DNA of 41,017 nucleotides from Pseudonocardia oroxyli (GCF_900102195.1 NZ_FNBE01000026.1:1-41017); one strand, 5' to 3'; positions 31,183 to 39,161 are shown, counted from the first letter of the stretch. Notes: generated by a model not told the origin, from the letters alone. Made by a program: numbers and translations.

Positions 31183-32646
31183 TCAGACCTCCTGCAGCGA
31201 ACGGGCCGGCGTGAACACCATGTCCTCGGCGAGGTCCGCGCGGGACATCTGGACGAGGTCGACGACATAGTTCTGGGTGACCCGCCAGGGCGCCGCGGTG
31301 CCCTGGTGCGGGAAGGCGTCGATCGAGCGCTGCACGTAGCCCGAGGTGAGGTCGAGCAGCGGACGGCGCTCCATGGCGGCGGGCGTGGTCGGCGCGGCCG
31401 AGTCGTAGCCGTGCTTCTCGAGGTGGGTCAGCAGCCTGGTCACGTAGCGCGAGGACAGGTCCGCGCGCAGCGTCCACGAGGCGTTCGTGTAGCCGATGCA
31501 GTAGGCGAGGTTCGGCACGCCGGAGAGCATCAGGCCGCGGTAGGAGTAGGTGTCCGCGAGGGTCACCGGCTCGCCGTCGACGCTCAGCGACAGCCCGCCG
31601 AGCGGGAGCATCCGCAGGCCCGTGGCGGACACGACGATGTCCGCCGTCAGCTCCTCGCCCGACGCCAGCCGGATGCCCTTCTCGGTGAAGGTGTCGATGT
31701 GGTCGGTGACCACGGACGCGTCCCCCGCCCGGACGACCTTGTAGAAGTCCGCGCCCGGCACCACGCACAGCCGCTGGTCCCAGGGCTCGTACCGGGGCGT
31801 GAAGTGCTGGTCGACGGCCTGCTCGTCGAGGAACCGCAGCGCCATCCGGCGCAGCGTCTTGCGCACGAGCGTCGGTCGCCGCCGCGCGAGCTGGTAGAAG
31901 GCCTGGGTGACGGCGATGTTCTTCGCCCGGACGATGCGGTGCGCCAGTCCGGCGGGCAGCCGCCGGCGCAGGGTGTCCGCGAAGCCGTCCCGTGGCGGCA
32001 GCGCGGTCAGGTAGGACGGCGACCGCTGCAGCATGGTCACGTGCTCGGCCTTCTCGGCCATCGCCGGGACCAGGGTGACGGCGGTGGCCCCGGACCCGAT
32101 CACCACGACCCGCTTGCCGGTGTGGTCCAGGTCCTCGGGCCAGGCCTGCGGGTGCACGAACGTGCCCGCGTAGTCGGCGAGACCGGGAAAGTCCGGCTGG
32201 TAGCCCCGGTCGTAGGAGTAGTAGCCGGCGCAGAGGTAGACGAACTTCGCGCGCCACTCCCCCCGGCTCGTGCGCACCGTCCAGCGCTGGTCCGCGCTGG
32301 ACCACTCCGCGGCGGACACCGTCGTGTCGAACCGGATGTGCCGGTCGATGCCCGCCTCGCGCGCGGTGTCCCGGATGTAGGTGCGGATGCTCTCGCCGTC
32401 CGCCAGGGACTTCTCCCCGCGCCACGGCCGGAAGGGGTAGGAGAGGGTGAACATGTCGGAGTCGGACCGCACGCCCGGGTACCGGAACAGGTCCCAGGTG
32501 CCGCCGATCGCGGAGCGCTGCTCGAGGATCGCGTAGCTGTCCCCCGGGCGCTCCTGCTGCAGGCGGTACGCGGCGCCGATGCCCGAGAGACCGGCCCCGA
32601 CGATGAGGACGTCTGTCTCGACCACGTCGTCGTTCATGGCCTTCAT
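31183..32646 (-). CDS. Flavin-containing (Baeyer-Villiger-type) monooxygenase, MymA/EthA-like
   Basis: 487 residues. The FAD fold is VLIVGAGLSGIGAAYRL (13-29), the NADPH fold is RVVVIGSGATAVTLVPAMAEKA, and between them YAGTFVHPQAWP matches the Baeyer-Villiger fingerprint FxGxxxHxxxW with Tyr for Phe. Such enzymes insert oxygen into ketones or oxidise sulfur/nitrogen, and in mycobacteria activate thioamide drugs. Start ATG at 32646 is supported by GGGGAGGAGG 5 nt upstream; the open frame further upstream is not needed. It is divergent from a VirS-like AraC gene and leads the SDR-hydrolase operon. Confidence 0.92.
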   Translation of the reverse strand: MKAMNDDVVETDVLIVGAGLSGIGAAYRLQQERPGDSYAILEQRSAIGGTWDLFRYPGVRSDSDMFTLSYPFRPWRGEKSLADGESIRTYIRDTAREAGIDRHIRFDTTVSAAEWSSADQRWTVRTSRGEWRAKFVYLCAGYYSYDRGYQPDFPGLADYAGTFVHPQAWPEDLDHTGKRVVVIGSGATAVTLVPAMAEKAEHVTMLQRSPSYLTALPPRDGFADTLRRRLPAGLAHRIVRAKNIAVTQAFYQLARRRPTLVRKTLRRMALRFLDEQAVDQHFTPRYEPWDQRLCVVPGADFYKVVRAGDASVVTDHIDTFTEKGIRLASGEELTADIVVSATGLRMLPLGGLSLSVDGEPVTLADTYSYRGLMLSGVPNLAYCIGYTNASWTLRADLSSRYVTRLLTHLEKHGYDSAAPTTPAAMERRPLLDLTSGYVQRSIDAFPHQGTAAPWRVTQNYVVDLVQMSRADLAEDMVFTPARSLQEV

Positions 32647-32707
32647 CGTGGCCTCCTCCCCCTCGCCGTGCTTATCCGAACGCGACAATGATTTATCCTC
32701 ACGCGAC

Positions 32708-33733
32708 ATGGGAGCGGTGGTGCGGGCAGCGTCCCTGCGGGGACTGCCCCAGCTCGTGGACGGTCTGGGCGGCGACTCCGCCGCGCTGTTCGCCCGGTTC
32801 GGGATCGACCCCGCCGCCCTCTCCGCGGACGACGCCGTGGTGGCGGTCCGCACCGTCGGGCTCCTGTTGGAGGTGGCCGCGGCCGAGCTCGATCGCCCGG
32901 ACCTCGGCCTGCTGCTCGCCGAGCGGCAGGACACCGGGATCCTCGGCCCGCTCGCCGTCGCGATCGAGAACGCGGGGACGCTCGGCGAGGCGATGGCGAG
33001 CGCCTCGCGCTTCCTGTTCGTCCACAGTCCCGCGCTGTCGATCGCCCTGGTCCCCGACCCGGAGGAGGTGCGCGGGGTGGCCGCACTGCGCTACGGGGCG
33101 ACGGGCCCGGAGCCGATGCCCGCGCAGGCGTCGGATCTCGGGCTGGGGCTGCTGCACCGGATCATCGTGCTCCTGCACGGCGGTCCGTACGGCCTGCGGT
33201 CCGCCCATCTCACCCATCCACCACTCGTCCCGGTGACGAGATACACGGACTTCTTCGGCGCGGACGTCCGCTTCTCGCGGGACTCCGGCGTACTCCGGCT
33301 GCCCGCCGGCCTGACCGAGGCGCGGATCGCGGGCGGGGACCAGGTCCTGCGCACCCTCGCACTGGACTACCTGGAGAGCCGCTTCGCCGAGCCCGGCCAG
33401 ACCGTGTCCGGACGGGTGCGGGGGGCGCTGGCCCGCTCGCTCGGCTCCACGGCCCCGCGGGCGGGGGACGTCGCCCGTCTGCTGCGACTGCACCCCCGGA
33501 CCCTGCAACGCCACCTCGCGGCGGAGGGGACCACCTTCGAGCGGATCCTCGACGACGTCCGCCGGGACACCGCCCGCCGCCTGATCACCACGACCGATCT
33601 GCCGTTCACCCAGGTCACCGCCATGGTGGGGCTGCGCGCCCAGTCCGCCCTGACCCGGGCGTCGAAGCGCTGGTTCGACCGCACGCCGACCGAGCTCCGC
33701 CGGGCGGCTACAGGCTCGCCCAGAACTCCGTGA
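32708..33733 (+). CDS. AraC-family regulator, VirS-like
   Basis: 341 residues. An N-terminal ligand-type domain of the AraC 'arabinose-binding' family (about 20-200, with the QDTGILGPLAVAIENAGTLGEA block) is followed by the C-terminal double helix-turn-helix (RLHPRTLQRHLAAEGTTFER...TQVTAMVGLRAQSALTRASKRWF). Length and layout match mycobacterial VirS, which lies divergent to mymA exactly as here. TATCCT lies 8 nt before the ATG. It likely activates the divergent monooxygenase operon in response to a lipid or stress signal. The last 26 bp overlap the convergent hydrolase gene. Confidence 0.9.
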   Translation: MGAVVRAASLRGLPQLVDGLGGDSAALFARFGIDPAALSADDAVVAVRTVGLLLEVAAAELDRPDLGLLLAERQDTGILGPLAVAIENAGTLGEAMASASRFLFVHSPALSIALVPDPEEVRGVAALRYGATGPEPMPAQASDLGLGLLHRIIVLLHGGPYGLRSAHLTHPPLVPVTRYTDFFGADVRFSRDSGVLRLPAGLTEARIAGGDQVLRTLALDYLESRFAEPGQTVSGRVRGALARSLGSTAPRAGDVARLLRLHPRTLQRHLAAEGTTFERILDDVRRDTARRLITTTDLPFTQVTAMVGLRAQSALTRASKRWFDRTPTELRRAATGSPRTP

Positions 33734-34448
33734 GCGCCGCCGCGGCGCGCGGCGGGTCTTGCACCATCCACCAGTGGCCCAGGTCGGGCAGCTCCGCCAC
33801 CCGGGCGCCTGCCCGCGCCGCGGTCCGGCGCCGGTACTCGTCCGAGCCCACGACGTGGTCCGCACCGGCCACGACGGCGAGCCCGGGCCGGGTGCCGAGC
33901 CCGCCGAGATCGCGACCCAGCTCCGCCATCACCGGCTGGACCGCCGAGCGGTAGAGCAGGAGCACCGCCGCCCCGAGCTCGGGCCCCTGACCGGCGGCGA
34001 TCTCCGAGGCGAGGTCCTCCGGGAATCCCCGCTCGACGAGCGCCGCGCGACGGGCGTCGAACGACTCGAACCGGTCGGCGACGTCCGCCTCGCCCACGCC
34101 GGGGGTCTGCCACCGCTGCGCGAGCTCGTGCCACACGTAGTCCGGGTCGAACGCGCCGAGGGTGTCACTCGCCCAGCTGCGGACGAGGTCCGGGCGCAGG
34201 TTCACCGCCGCCAGCACGTGGTTGCCGCCCCAGTCGTGACCGACGAGGTCGACCGGGCCGTCGAGCGCCGCCAGCTCGCCGACCAGCCAGTCCCGGTACT
34301 CCAGGACGGTCGCGCCGAACCCCGCGGGGAGCGGCGCACCGAACCCGGGCGGCGACAGGCACACCACGTCGTCTCGCCCCAGCTCGGCGAGCATCGGCCG
34401 CCAGACCGCGGCCGTCTCCGGGTTGCCGTGGACGAGGACGACGGTCAC
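33708..34448 (-). CDS. Alpha/beta hydrolase, epoxide hydrolase/haloalkane dehalogenase-like
   Basis: 246 residues. The oxyanion motif is VHGNPE (6-11) and the nucleophile elbow is LVGHDWGGN with aspartate D72, which marks the epoxide hydrolase/dehalogenase group rather than serine esterases. The C-terminal histidine is in DLGHWWMVQDP. A truncated cap domain makes it shorter than typical (about 290-320). The GTG start overlaps the stop of a 34-codon ORF by 4 nt. It is divergent, through that ORF, from the TetR gene, which may regulate it. Confidence 0.85.
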   Translation of the reverse strand: MTVVLVHGNPETAAVWRPMLAELGRDDVVCLSPPGFGAPLPAGFGATVLEYRDWLVGELAALDGPVDLVGHDWGGNHVLAAVNLRPDLVRSWASDTLGAFDPDYVWHELAQRWQTPGVGEADVADRFESFDARRAALVERGFPEDLASEIAAGQGPELGAAVLLLYRSAVQPVMAELGRDLGGLGTRPGLAVVAGADHVVGSDEYRRRTAARAGARVAELPDLGHWWMVQDPPRAAAALTEFWASL

Positions 34449-34549
34449 GAGGGCGTCCCGGGCGCGGTCGGCTGCAGCACGGACTCCCCCACCGGGCCCT
34501 CGCCCTGTCCCACGAGGCGCTCCAGCGCCCGCTCATCGATCTCGATCAT
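34445..34549 (-). CDS. 34-residue protein upstream of and coupled to the hydrolase
   Basis: ATG at 34549 has a very strong Shine-Dalgarno (GGAGGAGG, 6-nt spacing), and its TGA overlaps the hydrolase GTG (GTGA), so the hydrolase, which has no ribosome site of its own, depends on it. The peptide begins MIEIDERALERLVGQGEG and ends Pro-rich. It has no signal peptide or membrane span. No family is recognised. It may be a leader that sets hydrolase translation or a true micro-protein. Confidence 0.65.
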   Translation of the reverse strand: MIEIDERALERLVGQGEGPVGESVLQPTAPGTPS

Positions 34550-34590
34550 CGCGGTCCTCCTCCGGATCCGCCTCCACTCTGACATACTTG

Positions 34591-34616
34591 CTATTCAACA
34601 CGCAACTTGATGATAG
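34591..34616. promoter_or_regulatory. Candidate TetR operator and -10 region
   Basis: CTATTCAA and TTGATGATAG form an imperfect dyad around CACGCAAC in the 76-bp gap between the divergent 34-codon ORF and the TetR gene. TAGGGT (34614-34619) is 6 nt before the TetR ATG, so repressor bound to the dyad would cover this promoter. Confidence 0.4.
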
Positions 34617-34625
34617 GGTCCCGAC

Positions 34626-35213
34626 ATGCCCCGCCGCACCCAGGCCGAACGCCGCGCCCAGACCGGCGTCGCCCTCCTGGCCGCCGCGGCGGATCTCGTC
34701 GTCGAGGGCGGGTTGGGCGCGTTGACCCTGGCCAGGGTCGGCGAGCGGGCGGGGTACAGCCGCGGGATCGTGACCCACCACTTCGGCTCCAAACAGGCCC
34801 TGGTCGCCGCGCTCGCCCGCACGACCCAGAGCGGCTTCGTACCGGGCGTCGACCACGCGCCCGGGCTGGAGCGGCTGCTGTTCCTGGTCGACGGGTACAT
34901 CGGCGCGCTCGCGGGCTCCGGGCCCGCCAACCGGGCCTTCCTGCTGCTCTGGGCCGAGTCGCTGACCTCGCCCGAGATCGCGGAGACCTTCCGCGCCCGG
35001 GACGCGGGGTTCCGTGCCGACCTGCGCGCGGACGTCGCGGCCGGGATCGCCGCGGGCACCGTCCGCGAGGTGGACCCGGACGACACGGCCGTCGCGATCC
35101 TCGGACAGCTCCGCGGGATCGCCCTGCAGCACCACCTGGACCCCGCCGCGGTCGACCTCGACCGGCTGCGCGGTGCCGTCCGGGAGCAGTGGCGGCGCGC
35201 CCTGTCGCCCTGA
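34626..35213 (+). CDS. TetR-family transcriptional regulator
   Basis: 195 residues. The N-terminal HTH reads LLAAAADLVVEGGLGALTLARVGERAGYSRGIVTHHFGSKQALVAAL, the standard TetR pattern with the HF.SK..L recognition end. A ligand domain with the TetR_C layout follows (FLLLWAESLTSPEIAETFRARD). It lies between a divergent hydrolase operon and a downstream monooxygenase gene 112 bp away on the same strand, so it may control either. Start ATG 34626 follows TAGGGT by 6 nt. Confidence 0.92.
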   Translation: MPRRTQAERRAQTGVALLAAAADLVVEGGLGALTLARVGERAGYSRGIVTHHFGSKQALVAALARTTQSGFVPGVDHAPGLERLLFLVDGYIGALAGSGPANRAFLLLWAESLTSPEIAETFRARDAGFRADLRADVAAGIAAGTVREVDPDDTAVAILGQLRGIALQHHLDPAAVDLDRLRGAVREQWRRALSP

Positions 35214-35325
35214 GCCTTCGTCCGGCGCGACGACGGGCCGACCCCAGTGTTGTGCGGCGCGCACGAAGAGCGAGGGGCCCCGGTCGCTCACGATGAGACG
35301 CAGGACACAGGGAGGTGTACCCACC

Positions 35326-36828
35326 GTGACGACTTCCGCCACGACCGACCGCCCCGCCACGCCCACGGACGCGGGCCACGTCGACGTGCTGATCGTCGGA
35401 GCCGGGGTCTCCGGCATCGGCGTCGCGCACCACCTGCGCGAGGCGTTCCCCGATCGGAGCTTCGCGATCCTGGAGGCCCAGGACGCCCGCGGCGGGACCT
35501 GGTGGACCCATCAGTTCCCCGGCGCCCGCTCCGACAGCGACCTGTTCACCTACGGCTACCGGCACAAGCCGTGGCGCGGCCCGTCGATCGCCGCGGGTGG
35601 GGCGATCCTCGAGTACCTCGACGAGGTGATCCAGGAGGACGACCTCGCCGACAAGATCCACTATCGGCACCGGGTGACCGCGGCGGACTTCTCCTCGGCC
35701 GAGCACCGCTGGACCGTCGACGTGGTGCGCGAGGACACCGGCGAGGAGCTGCGCTACACCACGGACTTCCTGTGGATGTGCTCCGGCTACTACAAGCACG
35801 ACGAGCCCTACACCCCGGAATGGCCGGGGATGGACCGCTTCCGGGGGCCGATCGTGCACCCGCAGTCCTGGCCGAAGGACCTGGACTACGCCGGGAAGAA
35901 GGTGGTGGTGATCGGTTCCGGGGCGACCGCCGCCACCGTGGTCCCGAACACGGCGAAGACCGCCGCCCACGTCACGATGGTGCAGCGCTCGCCGTCGTAC
36001 TGGTTCGCCGCACCCACCGTCCACGAGCTCGCCGCCACCCTGGAACCGCTCGACCTGCCCGCCGAGTGGACCCACGAGATCCTCCGCCGCCAGTACATCC
36101 AGCAGCTCGACTGGCTGGCCACGACCGGCAAGGACGACCCCGACCAGCTGCACGAGTTCCTGATCGAGGGCATCCGGCCGCTGCTGCCGGAGGGCACCGA
36201 CATCGAGAAGCACTTCACGCCGACCTATCGGCCGTGGCAGCAGCGCATCGCGTTCGTGCCCGACGGCGACATGTTCGAGCGGATGCGCGAGGGCAAGGTC
36301 TCGATCGTCACCGACACCATCGAGGAGTTCACCGAGAGGGGCGTGCGGCTCGGCTCCGGCGAGGAGCTGGAGGCGGACGTCATCGTGACCGCCACCGGGT
36401 TCCGGCTCTCCGCCTTCGCCGACGTCCCGTTCCGGGTCGACGAGGAGGCCGTCGACTTCCGGACGAAGGTCACCTGGCGCGGCCTGATGATCAGCGACGT
36501 GCCGAACATGGCGTACGCCTTCGGCTACTTCCGGCACAGCTGGACGCTGCGGGTCGACCTGGTCGCAGACGTCGTCGAGCGGATCATGCGGCACATGGAC
36601 GAGTCGGGCCTGCACACCGTGACCCCGAAGCTGCGGCCGACGGACGCGGACATGCCCCTGCGGCCGTGGTCGGACCTGGACAACTTCAACCCCGGGTACG
36701 TCCAGCGCTCGCAGGACCGCATGTTCGGCCAGGGCGACCGGGAGCCGTGGCTGCACATGCACGAGCACGACGTCGACCGCGTCGAGCTGCCGAAAGCGGA
36801 CATCGAGGACGGACTGACCTACTCCTGA
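35326..36828 (+). CDS. Flavin-containing (Baeyer-Villiger-type) monooxygenase, second copy
   Basis: 500 residues. The FAD fold is VLIVGAGVSGIGVAHHL, the exact Baeyer-Villiger fingerprint is FRGPIVHPQSWP and the NADPH fold is KVVVIGSGATAATVVPNTAKTA. It is a clear paralogue of the enzyme encoded at 31183-32646. Start GTG at 35326 is taken because GGAGGT stands 9 nt upstream; an in-frame ATG at 35293 has no such signal. Preceded by a TetR gene and followed by a terminator hairpin, it is probably a single-gene unit. Substrate is unknown: ketone or thioether. Confidence 0.92.
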   Translation: MTTSATTDRPATPTDAGHVDVLIVGAGVSGIGVAHHLREAFPDRSFAILEAQDARGGTWWTHQFPGARSDSDLFTYGYRHKPWRGPSIAAGGAILEYLDEVIQEDDLADKIHYRHRVTAADFSSAEHRWTVDVVREDTGEELRYTTDFLWMCSGYYKHDEPYTPEWPGMDRFRGPIVHPQSWPKDLDYAGKKVVVIGSGATAATVVPNTAKTAAHVTMVQRSPSYWFAAPTVHELAATLEPLDLPAEWTHEILRRQYIQQLDWLATTGKDDPDQLHEFLIEGIRPLLPEGTDIEKHFTPTYRPWQQRIAFVPDGDMFERMREGKVSIVTDTIEEFTERGVRLGSGEELEADVIVTATGFRLSAFADVPFRVDEEAVDFRTKVTWRGLMISDVPNMAYAFGYFRHSWTLRVDLVADVVERIMRHMDESGLHTVTPKLRPTDADMPLRPWSDLDNFNPGYVQRSQDRMFGQGDREPWLHMHEHDVDRVELPKADIEDGLTYS

Positions 36829-36836
36829 GCGGGCCG

Positions 36837-36868
36837 CGGCGCCGACGCACGCGGGTGCGTCGGCGCCG
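36837..36868. terminator. Perfect 14-bp hairpin between convergent genes
   Basis: Arms 36837-36850 and 36855-36868 pair without mismatch, loop GCGG. It starts 8 nt after the monooxygenase stop and ends 4 nt before the stop codon of the opposite gene; it probably works in both directions. Confidence 0.8.
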
Positions 36869-36872
36869 TCCG

Positions 36873-37223
36873 CTACCTCCGGAGCAGGGCGAGCGCCACA
36901 CCGTTCAGCGCGGCCCAGCCGAGGGACACGGCCAGGGTCTTCCTCTTGGCGTCCGACGGGATGTCGGACAGGCCGAAGGCCACCGCGTCGCCGAGGTCGG
37001 CGCCGATGCGGACCCCGAGCGCGAACTCGAGCGCCCTGCCGGTCGGCGCGGTCGCGACCGCGACACCGGAGGCCAGGTCGCGGGCACCCACGGCGCGGGT
37101 CAGCACCTGGGCGGGCGCCGAGTCGCCCAGCCCGGTCGGCCCCGTGAGCACCGAGGGCCGGACGAGCGTCGCGACGGCGTAGGCGGCGGTCGCGACGCCG
37201 AGGGCGCGAGCGAACGTGGTCAT
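36873..37223 (-). CDS. Small hydrophobic protein, DUF4267-like
   Basis: 116 residues with about three to four weak membrane helices. The pattern VLTRAVGARDLASGVAVATAP and FALGVRIGADLGDAVAFGL is that of a widespread actinobacterial family of small membrane proteins; I link it to DUF4267 from memory, with limited certainty. Start ATG at 37223 has GGAGG 5 nt upstream. It stands alone on the minus strand between two plus-strand genes. Confidence 0.65.
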   Translation of the reverse strand: MTTFARALGVATAAYAVATLVRPSVLTGPTGLGDSAPAQVLTRAVGARDLASGVAVATAPTGRALEFALGVRIGADLGDAVAFGLSDIPSDAKRKTLAVSLGWAALNGVALALLRR

Positions 37224-37341
37224 GGTTCCTCCGATGATCGACTGCGCCGGGCTACCCGGATCGGTCCCGCGCCACGCACGGGGTGTGCGAGTGCCCACAG
37301 GCCGGTGTACTCCGCGTCGGGCCGGGGAGCCCCTCAGCTCG

Positions 37342-37371
37342 CCGTCCCCGTCCCCGTCCCCGTCCCCGACC
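37342..37371 (+). repeat. Hexanucleotide repeat (CCGTCC) before the ferritin-like gene
   Basis: Four exact CCGTCC units and one CCGACC unit end 2 nt before the GAGGAG ribosome-binding site (37374-37379). Copy-number changes would alter promoter-to-start distance but not the reading frame. Confidence 0.75.
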
Positions 37372-37383
37372 CCGAGGAGCCCC

Positions 37384-38289
37384 ATGACCGACACCAGGAC
37401 CGCCGTCGTCGCCCAGCTCCGGGCGCTCGAACACCTCACCCGCACCGAGATCGCGCTGGCGCGCACCCGCACCGCCCAGGCACGCACCGACGCCGTCCGG
37501 GACGAGCTGCTGGACAACGCGGCGAAGGCGGAGGACCGCTCGGCCGCCATCGCCGACGCGCTGCGCGAGCTGGGCACCGTGCCGGACGTCGTCGCGCCGG
37601 CGGTCGGGTGGCTCGGCACGCTCGTGAAGGGCGCCGTCGAGCAGACCCAGCCGATCGACGAGGCGCTGCTCGGCGACCTCGCCCTCGAACACCAGCTCGC
37701 CGACCGGGCCCGGTACCTCAAGGCGCTCACCCGGTCCGGGCCGGTGCACGACCTGGCCGACCGGCTCGTCGCGGCCCACACCGAGACCATCGGGTGGCTG
37801 CAGGGCGTGCTCGCCCAGGAGGCGGGCGGCGGGCCGACCGCCCTCGCACCCACACCGCTGCAGACCGTGGCCGCCGGCGTCGGCAAGGCCGCCCAGCTGC
37901 CGGTCCGACTGACCGTCGAGGGCGTCAACAAGGCCGCCGACCGGGTGCAGGCCGGGCTCGGCAGGATCGCGGGCACCGCGTCCACCGCCGGGCAGGTCCT
38001 CGCCGGTGGTCTCGAGTCCGCCGCCCGCCGCGCCGAGGAGACCGACGACGGCGACCTCGCCCATGCCGTGCGCCGCGAGACCGGCGGGCTCGCCGCCGCC
38101 GAGCTGCCGATCCCGACCATCGACCAGCTCTCGGTCGCGGACGCCTCGGTCGCCGTGGCCAGGCTGCGCGACCCCGCCGACGTGCGTGCCGTGCAGCGCT
38201 ACGAGGAGCGCCACAAGAACCGCCGCGGGGTGCTGAACGCGCTGCGGGAGCAGGCGGAGACGGTCGCGCGGGACGCCGCGGGTCGGTGA
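37384..38289 (+). CDS. Ferritin-like-domain protein
   Basis: 301 residues. The first 150 residues are long amphipathic helices with carboxylate/histidine spacing typical of a ferritin-like four-helix bundle (HLTRTEIALARTRTAQ, EHQLADRARYLKAL, AAHTETIGWLQGVL). Helical and Ala-rich segments follow, then a basic end (RYEERHKNRRGVLNALREQ). No signal peptide is present. Whether it binds metal is not certain, because I cannot assign all ligands. Start ATG 37384 has GAGGAG upstream. It ends in an 11-bp tandem repeat that runs into the convergent Ltp gene. Confidence 0.65.
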   Translation: MTDTRTAVVAQLRALEHLTRTEIALARTRTAQARTDAVRDELLDNAAKAEDRSAAIADALRELGTVPDVVAPAVGWLGTLVKGAVEQTQPIDEALLGDLALEHQLADRARYLKALTRSGPVHDLADRLVAAHTETIGWLQGVLAQEAGGGPTALAPTPLQTVAAGVGKAAQLPVRLTVEGVNKAADRVQAGLGRIAGTASTAGQVLAGGLESAARRAEETDDGDLAHAVRRETGGLAAAELPIPTIDQLSVADASVAVARLRDPADVRAVQRYEERHKNRRGVLNALREQAETVARDAAGR

Positions 38290-38318
38290 CGGGTCGGTGA
38301 GGGGTCAGTGAGGGGTCA
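38280..38318. repeat. 11-bp tandem repeat between convergent genes
   Basis: About three and a half copies of (C/G)GGGTC(G/A)GTGA lie between the ferritin-like and Ltp genes. Each copy carries TGA, and the 11-bp period puts stops in all three plus-strand frames. The stop codons of both neighbours lie in the array. Confidence 0.6.
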
Positions 38319-39161
38319 GAGCCCCACGGCGTCTGCGCCGTGCTCGGCTTGGGCCTGGGTGAAGCCCTCGTACTTCAGCTGCTCGATCAGCCCGGACCGG
38401 GAGAACGAGGTGAACTCCAGGTAGCTCTGGGCCTTCTTCGCGGCCTGGTCGGTCCAGTCGACGGTCACGTGGTCGACGGCGTACGTGGCGTCGGCCTTCG
38501 AAAAGCCCTCGTACTCCAGCTGCTCGATCAATCCCGTACGGGAGAACGACGCGAAGGACAGGTAGCTCTCGGCCTTCCTGACCGCATTGCGCTGCGACAC
38601 GCTTCCTGAGGGGGCCGCAGGCTGGGCAGCCGCCGGGGCTGCGGCGACAGCAGGTGCGCGAGACGCGGGGGCCGCCGGTGTCACCGCCGCGGCCGGTGCG
38701 CGGGACGTCGTGGGGGCAGGAGCAGCGGTGGGCGCCGCCGCCACGGCGGGTGCGCTCGACACGGTCGGCACCGACAGCGGGGAGCGGGACGACTCGGGCA
38801 ACTGCGTGTAGCCCGACCGGCTCGCCGTGCTCGACGAGGACCCGCCGCCCGTCAGCGCGGCGACCACCAGGGCGAGAACGGCGATCCCGCCGAGAACGCC
38901 ACCGGCGAGCATGGGCCGCTTCGACCGCTTCGGATGAGGCAGGCGGACGGGCACGTTCGTCGGGTGCGGCTGACGCTGCAGCGGGATCCCCCGCGCCCCG
39001 TACGTCGGCTGGGGAGCCTGCTGCGTGTACTGCGGCGACGGCATCTGCTGCGTGTACTGCGGCGGGGGCGCCTGCCGGGTGTGCGGCCCGGGCCGGCGGC
39101 CGTACGGATCGTGGCCGCCGTGCGGCTGTCCGCCGTGCTGTGGGTTGCCCGGGTACGTCAT
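38316..39161 (-). CDS. Membrane-anchored protein with two Ltp (host cell surface-exposed lipoprotein) repeats
   Basis: 281 residues. A cytosolic Gly/Pro/Gln-rich N-terminus (QAPPPQYTQQMPSPQYTQQ) is followed by basic PKRSKRP, one membrane helix (about 84-105, LAGGVLGGIAVLALVVAALT), a long Ala/Pro-rich stalk and two tandem Ltp repeats (KAESYLSFASFSRTGLIEQL.YEGFSKADATYAVD and KAQSYLEFTSFSRSGLIEQL.YEGFTQAQAEHGAD). The Ltp domain is known from a streptococcal prophage lipoprotein that blocks phage DNA entry. There is no lipobox; the anchor is a transmembrane helix. GGAGCC lies before the ATG. A surface or superinfection-exclusion role is inferred. Confidence 0.85.
   Translation of the reverse strand: MTYPGNPQHGGQPHGGHDPYGRRPGPHTRQAPPPQYTQQMPSPQYTQQAPQPTYGARGIPLQRQPHPTNVPVRLPHPKRSKRPMLAGGVLGGIAVLALVVAALTGGGSSSSTASRSGYTQLPESSRSPLSVPTVSSAPAVAAAPTAAPAPTTSRAPAAAVTPAAPASRAPAVAAAPAAAQPAAPSGSVSQRNAVRKAESYLSFASFSRTGLIEQLEYEGFSKADATYAVDHVTVDWTDQAAKKAQSYLEFTSFSRSGLIEQLKYEGFTQAQAEHGADAVGL

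Noticed and set aside
37216..37383. Upstream extension of the ferritin-like gene
   Set aside because: The in-frame extension runs through the CCGTCC repeat; the ATG at 37384 has a good ribosome-binding site.
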